From Mesodorylaimus sp. YZB2_4 (taxonomy: Eukaryota; Nematoda; Enoplea; Dorylaimida; Dorylaimidae), in contig JASANH010000770.1 in NCBI GenBank assembly GCA_030248295.1, positions 310,001 through 374,000 on the forward strand: a DNA stretch of 64,000 nucleotides, read 5' to 3'. This document shows positions 34,801-45,334 of this stretch, piece after piece. Position numbers and translations under genes: made by a program. The stretch's first letter is position 1. Each line of letters begins with the position of its first letter. The notes beneath the pieces are model-generated. The model was given only the letters and a program-made list of their open reading frames with translations. It was not told the DNA's origin and ran no database searches.

Positions 34801-37800
34801 AGGCGTTAAAAATCAGGGTCTGTTTTGTGAATACATCCTAGCTGGCACTGACAATCGTTTTGCTAGGGCCACATTCGAGGGGTCTCTTTGTCTCCACTGA
34901 CCTGAGGGGGACGGCTCGAGCATGTGGCCACTTCTGTAAAAGCTAACCAACTGGAAGTGTTCGACGTTGCACTACCAGTTTGCCATCAAAAACTGGAACC
35001 TACCTGTATGGCCCCTCTTCCTTCCAGTTGCCTTTTCAAGCAGAACTTCCATCTGGAAGCTGTCCACATTTTAGAGGCTCTTTTTACTAAGTATGGGCAA
35101 GGTCGGCTGGGTTGTGTGCGGGGTTTTTGAGGAAGGGAGGAGGAAGAGATCAGATCAGATCAGATCGCCTAAGCATGATCTGATCGCGTGTGAGAAAGGT
35201 CAGGCCAGGTCAGGTTTGGGTCGAGTCGAGTGAATGAGTTGTATGATTGTTAACATAGAGTACTGTGGGCTGGCTGGACAATTGGTTGTGTGCTCGGGGC
35301 TTGCTCAGTCAGGTCAGGCCTTGGTCCAGCTCAGATATTTAATCGCTTTAGCTTGCTTCCTTTTCTTTCTTCCTGCTGGACCTGAGGGATTTTGAGTCCG
35401 TTCCGCACGCGCTATTGTTCGAGTGACCTGAGTCTGTTTCACACACAGCGTACTGTATATACTTATAGTACAGGCACGTTTTAAGAGTTTTATTTTTCAG
35501 AACTGTATCGATTTTACCTTTAATATTAAGCTTTGTCAAAATCATTCAACACCTAATTACGTTCATGATATCAGACGTTCACAATATCTTTGTCCCCAAT
35601 CCGATGGCGTATATAAGACAAATACTGCTCAATGCAATGGCAGAGAAGCCGCCTAACAGAGCCTTGCCCTTGCAATCTTTGCTCCTCGCAAGCAGTGCAC
35701 GTCCACACCGACTTCAAAATTCCATTCGCTTCATGAAAAGCCTTAGATCGGCGAAATAAATACAAATAACCCGGATTATGCGGGCACTGAACACGGACCA
35801 TCTCAGTTTTAAGAAACTTTGTGAGGACAACTTCTGGCACTCCAAAAGCCATGTTTTCAACTTAAATCAAAAACTTTACTCCAAGCCAGATTATGACTAT
35901 GGCGCTTTGACCAAGACTACTGCTGGCGGCAGCGTTGCCTATCTTTTAGCGTGTATGTAGTGTAATTATATACGCTCGCCTATCTCTTAACGTGCCTGTA
36001 GTATAAGTACAGTATATACGCCGCGTGCGGAACGGACGCAGGTCACTCGAACAATAGCGCGTGCGGAACCTGCAAACTCCCACCTGAGGTGGGGGGGGGG
36101 GGGGGGTTTGAGAGGAAGGGTTCAGTGCCCCAGCCGGCCCAACAGAGGCTTTACTCCGTCTACCCCTCCCCCCTCCCGCCCACACTTGATTTTCACACTT
36201 TCCCACCTGGACTCACGCAAATTCAGCCTAATTGCAGAACGAATACCAAGTGATCATCGTGGACGGCGAAGTGAACGATGTGCGCATAATATCCTACGCG
36301 ACCCTGGCACTCATCCTTTGCGTGGTTGTTGTTGGTGTATCGTTCGAATCGAAAGCCCAGTTAGTGCTCCTGGTTGTGCTGGCATTATCATTAGTCGACT
36401 ACCTTATCGGCACATTTATTCCACCTGACGAGGACAAACAGGCAAAAGGCATGACTGGCTATTCAATGGCAACTTTCGCTGAAAATTTTTTCCCGGATTG
36501 GCGAGATCAGACTTTCTTCTCGGTGTTTGCTGTCTTTTTTCCCGCCTGCACAGGTAAGACCTACAGTCACTACTTTCTTACATCATCAAAACCGCGTGCC
36601 TCATTTTAGGCATTATGGCTGGAGCTAATATTTCGGGTGATCTGGCAGACCCACAGTCGGCCATTCCGAAGGGCACTATGATAGCCATTATTGTTTGCAT
36701 GTTATTGTACATCGGAGCTATTTGGACGACTGGAGCCACCTTTGTTAGGTATGACGGTGTGACAGTGCTACTTTTAAGCAAGTGGTATACAACAGTCCTT
36801 GACACATTAGGCGGGCAAAGTTTGCTCTACCATTACAGACTTACATAGTTAGGCACCTAAACTAGTCAGCAATGTATGTAACAATCCTAAAATCTGTGCT
36901 TATACCATTTACCCGCACAGTATATTCCATGTATCAGTCCATTCGCAATGTTCGCGAGACCCGCGAAAAACCCTTGTTTCGAAAGTTTTCTCACTAATGC
37001 ACTATTACGCATCTCTGAGGAGCCTCTAGGAGCCTCTGAGGAGCCTAGGCGCATATGAGCACAAAGACCAGTGGGTTTTATGATATGCAAAAATTTTTAA
37101 CTGCCTCCTCAAAGATACGTGATACTTCATTATTGAGAAAGCTATTGAAACTAATACATATGACACGCAACTACACAATTAACAAAATCTAAAACACGTC
37201 TTTCAGATTACTACTGTATGATCACATTATTGATGGTACTTTTGCAGGGAAGCTGTTGGCAATTTCACCTCCTCGGCCCTCACGTTGTCAGAAGGGTCCA
37301 ATAGCACTGCTTCGGCCTTGCAGTATGGATTATTGCACAATTTTCAAATCATGGAAATATCTGGTGCCTGGCGTCCATTGGTGACTGCTGGAATATTTGC
37401 TGCTACATTGAGTTCAGCCTTGGCTGCCTTCGTCTCTGCACCTAAAGTCTTCCAGGTAAGGGCTCTATGCGATTTGTTTTTCAATTTCTGCCAGTTTAAC
37501 CTGGTCTAGTGTCAGCAGACCAGGCTGACACATTTGGCTTATTTTAATTTGCCACACTCCTTTTTCGAGCTGCAGGAATGCACACTGAATTCTTTTTTTT
37601 TAGGCTGTGTGCAAAGATCGGCTATTTCCTTATATTCATGTGTTTGCGAAAGGATATGGAAGAAGCGATGAACCAAGACTCGGCTACGTCCTTGCTTTCT
37701 TTATTGCTGTCGCTGTAATTGCCATTGGTATGCCCTCAGCAAATCCGCTACGTTTCTTATGTTCATAGCACTCCAGTTTTCAGGCTCCCTCAACGCGATC

Positions 37801-40800
37801 GCGCCAATAATATCCAATTTTTTTCTTATGTCCTACGCCCTGGTCAACTATGCGTGCTTCGATGCCTCATTCGCTGGTTCACCAGGATTCCGACCAGGAT
37901 TCCGCTTCTACAACAAGTGGGTGTCCTTGTTCGGGGCAGTGCTGTGCCTGGCAGTCATGTTCATCATCAGCTGGTGGAATGCACTGATCACGTTCGGATT
38001 CGTGGCTGCATTATATGTCTACGTATTACATAGGAAACCAGGTAAGGGCAGACAGAGCAGGTGGGACTTACTGTCAGCTGGGAAACGATGTGCGAGACGT
38101 CTTGGTGTTTGAAGTGCCTCACAGTCTTCTACGCCGGATACTGCTGTACCTACATAATGTCTGACACTAATCCTACCGGCACCTTGATGAATGCAAGATG
38201 TGTACAGAGCATGACAGGAAGAATGCCCATTGTCGATGTTGTGCGGAACGCAGTGGATGCTCTATCTTACAGTTTTACTTAGCTAGCATTGGTCGTGAGT
38301 CGTAACAGTGAAGGTTCAGACAGATGATACTCTGGGTTCCAGTGCGAGAAGCAGAAGATAAGAGGTAACAATACTTGCGAGACGCAACAAAGCAATCAAA
38401 GTCTTGCCTCTATTGATAATGTGACATTTAAACGTCTCCTCTCTTCTTCCTACAATTTTCTTCTCTCCACAAATTCCGCTTCATCTTATCACAATTAATA
38501 TATGAATAAAATCTCACCTTTTAGATGTAAACTGGGGTTCTTCGACACAAGCTCACGCTTACAAAGCAGCATTGCAGTCGGCCTTAAAATTAGCTTCAAG
38601 AGAAGAACACGTGAAGAACTATCGTCCTCAAATATTGCTATTGACTGGAAACCCAGTGGCTCGACCTGCCCTGGTTGATTTTGTATCCAACATCACAAAA
38701 GACAACAGCTTGCTCGTTTGCGGGCATGTGGTTCCTGTAAGTCATGATGAGTGCCTCAGTTTGCTCACCCCAGTGAAGCCCTTTTATATGCGTGGTAGAT
38801 GTACCCTACAGCCAAAGCATTGGCCTGCATAGAACGATGGTCGCGGCAGTTGTATGAATGGTTCGACAAGCGGAAAGTGAAGGCCTTCTACGTCGGTGTG
38901 GCGAGACCGAATCTCAGAGACGGGGTGCAATGTATTATGCAAGTGGCTGGACTGGGAAAGCTCAGACCGAACGTGGTCATGCTGGGATTCAAAAATAATT
39001 GGAGAGAGACCGCGCTGCAGGATCAGACCAATGTGGATTATTTCAACATTATTCAGTAAGAGTTTCTGTTGGCACGATTGTCTTTGGTGACTGCTAGGTG
39101 ACACAGACAATCCACAGGCATTCTGACCTACGACTGATAAAAGGATCCACTAACATTTAGCAGCCAGGAACCTACGATCAGGAGTTGCCCGTAGCTAAAA
39201 TTAAAGCAGCGGCCCTGAAGGCGCAGTTTAACTAAGCAAGTTAACTGATTGACTAGGAATATAGACATGTTCACAGCGAGAATAAAAGCCAGACATCTCT
39301 CTGCGGACAATCTGTGTTCGTAGTACTATGGCGGTTTCATGCAACAAATTTCCACAGCAGCCATGCTCTCATCAGTACCTACACTTTACACAGTAATTGC
39401 AGCATGGCATGAGTTGAACAGAATGCTGATTGTTGCACTACAGTAAGATAAAGAGACTGACAATTAGCCTAAATTTGTTTTGGCATGTTTCAGTGATGCT
39501 TTTGAAAACAACTGCGGTGTTGGCATTCTACGTTTACAAAATGGCTTGGACGTCTCGGAAATGATGTCAGAACACAATGTTGGGGACACAGAAAATTTGA
39601 AGCTCCCTGAACCAGCATACCGCACAAATATCGACGCAGCTGGTTCAGGCACTAATCTTATAATGGACAGCAAAGGTCAACTTTCTCCCGAATCAGAGTT
39701 ATCGGCGTCTCAACGACTGCTGAGGAGCAGAACAGACACTGATCGCGAAGCCCCAGCTACATCACTCACAAGCAAGATCTTCGGTGGAGTCATCAAAAGT
39801 TCTCACGGAAGCTTGAACAAAAACGGTTCGTCGGACATGGACGCTGAGGGGGGGAAAGGTGGTCAGGACGGGGCAGAAATGAAGCTGCTGAATGAGGAGC
39901 TGCTGAGCGACCAGGACAAAGATGATGGAGAGGGGAAGGACGAGGACGAGAATGAGGGAGAGGACACTGACGACATGGACAGACCTCCGACACCACCACG
40001 CGCCAGCTACTTGCGCAGTCGACGAATGACCAAGCAACAACGCGAGGTCTTGCAAATTATTGACCAGTTCAAAGCAAAAGTCAAGAAACCAGTCGTCCAT
40101 GTCTACTGGCTATTCGACGACGGAGGTGGGGAACTTGTAATATTCAGGATGCAGGAACCAAAATTTGAACATTTCAGGCTTGGGTTTACTGGTGCCTCAC
40201 TTACTCACAGTGCCTCGATCTTACTTGGAAAATGCTAAGCTAAGCGTCTTCACAGTGGCGGCCAGTCGCAGTCAGCTCGAGAGGGAACAAAGAAGGTACT
40301 GCATTAAAGGATGCACTTTTTGGGGGCATGAGAAAATTGTTTTCTTCAGCATGGCTGCCCTCCTGAGTCGATTCAGGATCGAGTACTCCGACGTGTTTGT
40401 CATACCCGATCTGGCAAAACGTCCGCAGCAGTCGACCATTCAGGAGTTTGAGTCATTTATCAGCCCGTTCAGAGCGCCACCACAACTCGATCACGGCGTG
40501 GGGAATGAAGAAAAAAGTCGTCCTGCACATGGATACATCACCGAGGCAGAGTACGCTGCATTGAGGACCAAGGTAAATGAGCCTTTTACTGTGTAGCCCG
40601 AGCTGGGACAAAGTGAGTGGATATCGCCATCAGATTTTTTTAATAATAACTGTGGGCTTGTATATTTGCGCACACTTACATCAGAAACTGATGCTCGAAG
40701 GCTCATTTTTACTGGTCACCAAGTTCTCTGCGACATAGCGGCGCACTGGTTGGAATGGTCCCAAATTGTCATGTTCGAGGATCACTGTGCTCTGTCCTAG

Positions 40801-42556
40801 ACTTCACTGGACCCTGAAAACTCGGAGACCAGTATAAATGCACCAAAATCAGGAAAATGAGGATAAAAGCGACTAGGCCCAGGCGCTAGTACTGAGTTCC
40901 CGATCAGCGTCCCTGCGCGCTCTGTCCCTGCGTTTTTGCACAAAAAGTCAAAGTTTGTGCAAAAACGCAGGGACCCATTTGTAACGATTCCAAAAATCGA
41001 CGATCACCTCTAAAATTTCGAACAAAGTGTTAGCCGATGCAGTTTTTAGTGCTGAATCCAAAAATGAAGTTAAAATGTCGGTTTCAGAGTGATTTTGACC
41101 AGTATCTCCTCATTTTCTGAACCTAGTTTTTCACCTTGATCTGAGCCCACTCTATGACGCTCAGATCATTGGCTATGTCTGATTTATTGATCATGTTCTT
41201 GAATCCGGGTATTCGATTGATCATTGCGACCATTCTATTAGTCAATATGATCGATCTGATCATTTCCCAGTTGATCATTTCTATCAATCGATTGATTGAT
41301 TAACTGGGTGATCGATTCCATGATTTTTATTCGTATCGGCCGTATCAATATTTTCAAATTACCTCAATCTGATCGATCAAATGCACTACAGCAAAGCAAT
41401 TGTGCATACAATTATCACATTGTTCTGTTTTCGTGTATTTCTAATCGTACAGGATCTCTGGGCTGTCTGGACCCGATTTCCGTCATTTCCGACTGGTTTG
41501 CGCCGCGCCTCTTTGGGTAAAGAGCAGAAAATATTTTCCTCTAAGGCTGCGCCTTTGAAAACGAAGGGACAGAGTCCCAGTTTCTAAAAACTCAGGACAG
41601 AGCGCTCTGGATCAGGGACTCTGGGAGGCAGTGCAAACCTTCTCTCACAATCAGGCCCAGAGTGGCAGAGAACTGTGTCCTGAGCGCACTGTCACAGAGA
41701 ACTCCTTGGCCAGTATAAATGAGCCTTGAGCGTGGCAGTAGCGCTCTTCTATCTGTTTCGTTGGCAACGTTTGGGGGCGCAGTGTAGGCAAAGCAACATT
41801 TTTGAAGCGGTGGGTTACAAAAACCATTCAACTATCTTTTTTCATTCGTTTTCCGTTTTCTCTGGATCTGCCATCTTAGGTTTTGGTACGGGATCAACAG
41901 GACTTGCAACTCCCATTCCAGCGGCTGCCCTTTACCCCCGTTCCTCCGTGCATGCCTTTTCTAATCACACAAAAAAACTCATTATCTCAGGTACTATCTG
42001 TTTTCTTTGGGAATGTACACGCGGCCTATGCGGTAAAGTGGAAAGCGTGTATATTATCTTCGCCGGCCTCGTGGCCTGGTGGGTTAGGCGTCTGCCTCTC
42101 ACGCCGCGCGCAGTTACAAGCGAGTGTTCGACTCGCGGGCCGGTAAATCATTTCGTGTAAAATGTGTCCCTCGCCCTCGAGTGCGCGTAAGCGTTTGGTG
42201 ATGTGGTAAAACATGAACATGAACATGAACATGAAAGAAAACAGGTTATTGATAAAGTTAAAGTTTTTTGCCTCCAGTGAGCTTCCTCTATGTTTATACT
42301 AGGATCGCATAAATACCAACGTCACTTTTCTCACATTTAATACTTCTTTTAGACTTATCGTCAGCTACGAATACGAGAAAAATTATTGGAGAATTCGTCG
42401 GATGCGACCTTGATCGTTGTGACCCTTCCTGTGCCCAGACGTGGTATTCTGACTTCCAGCCTATATTTAGCTTGGTTAGACTTTATCACAAAAAGTCTTC
42501 CTCCCGTGCTTTTGTTACGAGGGAACCAGCAGTCTGTTCTGACATTTTATTCATAA
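31828..42556 (+). CDS. SLC12A-type Na-(K)-Cl cotransporter, copy 1
   Basis: Electroneutral cation-chloride cotransporter of the plasma membrane. Fourteen exons join in phase to 1194 residues: 31828-32328, 33810-33890, 33947-34258, 36238-36553, 36610-36748, 37248-37455, 37604-37727, 37784-38041, 38525-38736, 38799-39055, 39494-40125, 40178-40295, 40350-40572, 42353-42556. The N terminus carries SPAK/OSR1 docking RFLV (38-41) and the phospho-regulatory [14 protein letters not shown]. The TM core has [39 protein letters not shown] and [15 protein letters not shown]. Sequons NFT and NST lie in the TM7-8 loop. The long C terminus ends [10 protein letters not shown], as in NKCC/NCC. At Cys285 (34217-34219) the K+-coordinating TM3 tyrosine of NKCC is replaced; the TM1 Asn is Ser200. 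A long acidic linker is in exon 11. Confidence 0.95.
32606..33529. mobile_element. fold-back element with inverted repeats over 200 bp (copy 1 intron 1)
   Basis: GGGGTAACCTTGAAGAAGG at the left is mirrored by CCTTCTTCAAGGTTACCCCC at the right. The match continues through TTGAATTGCACGCACTTCGC and CAGAGTACTGTAACCGCAAC (left, 32744-32810; right arm in reverse complement, 33345-33425). The arms fade towards the middle. There is no coding capacity. Confidence 0.8.
34371..35061. mobile_element. inverted-repeat element with CTGGAAG-rich arms (copy 1 intron 3)
   Basis: The left arm GGTTCTGCTGGAAGTGAC ... GGCTCCAGTTTTTTATGGC is matched in reverse complement by the right arm (GCCATCAAAAACTGGAACC ... 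AACTTCCATCTGGAAGCT). It is absent from the much shorter intron 3 of copy 2. Confidence 0.65.
35380..36090. mobile_element. inverted-repeat DNA element (copy 1 intron 3), possible transposon relic
   Basis: The left arm CCGTTCCGCACGCGCTATTG...CGAGTGACCTG...ACTGTATATAC is mirrored by the right arm at 35990-36075. The interior has a minus-strand frame of 93 codons (35571-35852) with Cys pairs (WTCTACEEQ) that may be a fragment of a captured or transposase zinc-binding segment; I cannot assign it. A 16-base G-run abuts the right end (36091-36106). A short GATCA repeat lies just upstream (35148-35166). Confidence 0.6.
40924..40974. repeat. perfect 21-bp inverted repeat (hairpin) in copy 1 intron 13
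   Basis: Arms 40924-40944 (starting GTCCCTGCGTTTTTGCAC) and 40954-40974 are exact reverse complements around a 9-base loop. They lie in a region (about 40790-41730) with other CTCTGTCC/GGACAGAG inverted matches, so this may be part of a larger decayed element. Confidence 0.8.
41993..42250. mobile_element. small MITE split by a SINE B insertion (copy 1 intron 13)
   Basis: The left part (41993-42057) and the right part (AAAGAAAACAGG to about 42250) match the intact 86-bp MITE at 27312-27397. Between them sits the SINE B copy. The homologous intron of copy 2 lacks both, so they came after the duplication. Confidence 0.75.
42062..42235 (+). repeat. SINE family B, best copy, tRNA-derived
   Basis: The head GCCGGCCTCGTGGCCTGGTG (A-box region) pairs in sequence with CGCGGGCCGGT further on. 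The B box is GTGTTCGACTC. The body includes CCCTCGAGTGCGCGTAAGC and TTTGGTGATGTGGTAAAAC, ending in a (ACATGA)n-type simple tail. Confidence 0.75.
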
Positions 42557-42793
42557 CTTGACTGAAGCGTATTTTTCTGAAGAATATGGTATACATAGTT
42601 GTTGGTAGCTGCTAGAGAGGTTCTTGATAGTAATATTGGGAATAGTAAGAAAGGGTGCAGGTTGTTATGCAGACTGTGCTAGTACATGTTGCGACCTGTT
42701 TATCTTTGGGAAATATCAACGGATTTGTGCATGAAAAACGTTTTATGTGCGAAAACGAGTTTTTATAGTCTTGAATATTGTTATTTCGGCTCA

Positions 42794-42799
42794 AATAAA
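42794..42799 (+). terminator. polyadenylation signal of cotransporter copy 1
   Basis: AATAAA 238 bases after the stop. The surrounding sequence aligns with the corresponding signal of copy 2 at 54116. Confidence 0.65.
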
Positions 42800-43654
42800 A
42801 TTTAAAGTTTTTACGCTTGTTCTGTTGTCCTAGTGTATTGATTTAGTGTACTTCTCCTCCATATGAGTGAACCTCTTCGGAACATTCCACTGGTTTTCCA
42901 TTTTGGATCCTAGCTGACCACTCAGATTCTCAAAATATGTCCAAGTCAAACCCAAGCTCTGTCAACTCATGGTACTTGGCTGTATGCTGGTGCTGCTTCT
43001 GGTTCTGGTGTTAGTTAGTAGTATGAAAAGTATATCTTCGAATTACAAAACAGCTGCCCAGTTTGGTTAGATGCCAACCAGTGATGGTTGTTTATGAAAC
43101 TACAGTGTATACGGGCAAGAACAGCAAGCGATCCACTGCCGATCATATGACGAGTCCACAGACAGTACATACTGTGAAAAACACAAGAGAAAAACACTGA
43201 TCGTGACTTTGAACACGCCCATCTTACACATACCCTAAAATTCTTTTGTCATTTTACGACTCCCATGTTCACGTGGTGCACCCAGGGCTGCGATTGCCTG
43301 CCGCGCGCGTACGACGGGTTACTGTAGGATACAATAACATTACAACCTACATTTCTTCACACTTTAAATCGCCTATATTTCAACACATCGTCACCCTAAA
43401 AATACTCCTAAAATTCTCTCGTCTATTAAATTTCAGATACCAGTCACCTAAATCGTAGGTTGCACACAAACTGCATGGATCGACTGCCCGACATGCCCAC
43501 TGTCGGGTACTGTAGGATACTGTATCACACTGTTTACACTTTATACTGCCTATACTTCACAGCGCCACACAAAAGTACACGCTGAATACCCCGTCTACAT
43601 GATTACTACTCTGGTAGTATGGCTTTTTCTGCGAGCACGAGTTTCCTTGGAAGA
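42800..43654. other. spacer between cotransporter copies 1 and 2
   Basis: No gene is seen. ACTGTAGGATAC with a following CACACTTTA..CGCCTATA..TTCA motif occurs twice (43321-43385 and 43507-43560), a diverged tandem repeat. Confidence 0.5.
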
Positions 43655-45334
43655 TTTGAATTTACCGCGCGATAGCCGACAGCGTTAGGTGTAAAAAAAT
43701 TAACCTTTATGCCTGAATGGATTTCCCTTTTGTGAATCAGACTTTCAAAAACTGCGGGGACGCGTAAAAAGTCTTTACAGGGAATTCCTGACTTATTTTT
43801 ACAGAAGCCGAAAAGTAAACATTAGTCTCTTGTCTTTTATAAGTGTTGTCCTTCAGCACCGCGAGCTCTGAATTTTAAAAACGACGACGAAAGCCCATAT
43901 CCTCAACTCAAACAATTCCCTCCACAAAGGCATTTCGGGGGGGGGGGGGGCATAATATTCAATTCAAACAGGTCGCCTGAAGATAAAAAATTCAAGGTGT
44001 CTGCAGCACTTTTCAAACGCCCTTGGTGCAGAACACCTTAAGCAGTGGTGCAACTACCACATTGCCAATCTGAAGGAGAGGAGTGGGCAAAATAGAAATC
44101 GGTTTCGTTGTTCATTTTTAAAAATTTTTGCTGCCCGTTTTGATTATTTAGTCACGTCTGTTTCTTTGCTTCGTTTCAGGACTCACTCCGAAAATTGTTT
44201 TTCAAGGCATTGTAAGACGATCCTATGCGATTCTTCAATTTTCTTGGCGTGTCGTTTGAGAAGACTACTTGCTTTCGGATCTCAAATTTTCTAAAGAGCG
44301 CACGCTGTTTTTTCTGATTGATAAAGTTAACTGAGGTCATTCATCATTTCAGCCGATCGGAGGGAAGTCTGTGTATTCGGGTTTGGATAATTTCTATCTT
44401 TATAGTTGCTCATATAGTCATCATTTTCTGCGCGCTTATCGTTTGTCACACCGCGGCAGGGACCGTCTTTGTCCATGTTTTCCAAAATTTCAAATCAAAA
44501 TTTTCTTATTTCAAAGCCCAAACACTAAAAAGACAGCGATTCAACATTTTTTAGTCGAAAATGGTTTATGAAAAGTTGGTTCTGGATGATATTTGAGCTG
44601 AAGCTGGTGAGTGAACTCGATAATTATGGTTGTGTCTGCGCCATATGTCAGCAAATGCAGTTGCGCATGAGGAAAATTTCAAAAGGAACTTTCGAATGAG
44701 TTATGTCTAAAAAAGGTCGATTTTCGACTATGCTATGCATGTTATATTTACTATGCCAAAAAGCTTATCAGCCCACTGAAATGGCGCATCACAAATACGA
44801 GAAAAACAGAATAAAATGGTCAAAAACCAAGCTTGGAAACAAGACTTTTAAATTCATCGAAAGTGCCGGAGGCGATATCACTCAGGATCTCAGGGTTCCA
44901 TGAGGTAAAAGTCGAAAACTCGAAACTCTGAGAATATGAATGGGACCGCCAATCATTGTGCTCCCTTGTTCGGAATGGTGTCTGCTTGAAAGGGAATTTC
45001 ACGCTGTCTTCTGCATGGATGGAATCTGGATCAATGTGTAAATGCTTGTACCTATTCCACCAAGCCGAAGTTTATTTGAGCAGTTAGCTAATCAGTAAGA
45101 ACAAGAGGATACAGAGTACAGAGGAATACTGCGTTGGCTGTACACTGTCGTAAATACAGTGTAAATAAAAAGTAATCAAATACGCTGTGTGTTGTTTCAT
45201 TGCTTTTGTGGCAACTACGCCGTACCTTGCTGTTTTACGAAGCGGGATTCTGATGTAGTTTTTATCGCGGCTCGCCTGTATTGTAACTCTCCATCACAAA
45301 AGCTTTCAGGCCAAACAAACTTCAAATATTCACA
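43655..45334 (+). repeat. duplicated 5' flank of cotransporter copy 2
   Basis: Collinear counterpart of 29960-31827, including the last stretch CTTTCAGGCCAAACAAAC before the ATG. It likely contains the promoter. A 14-base G-run lies at 43937-43950. Confidence 0.65.
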
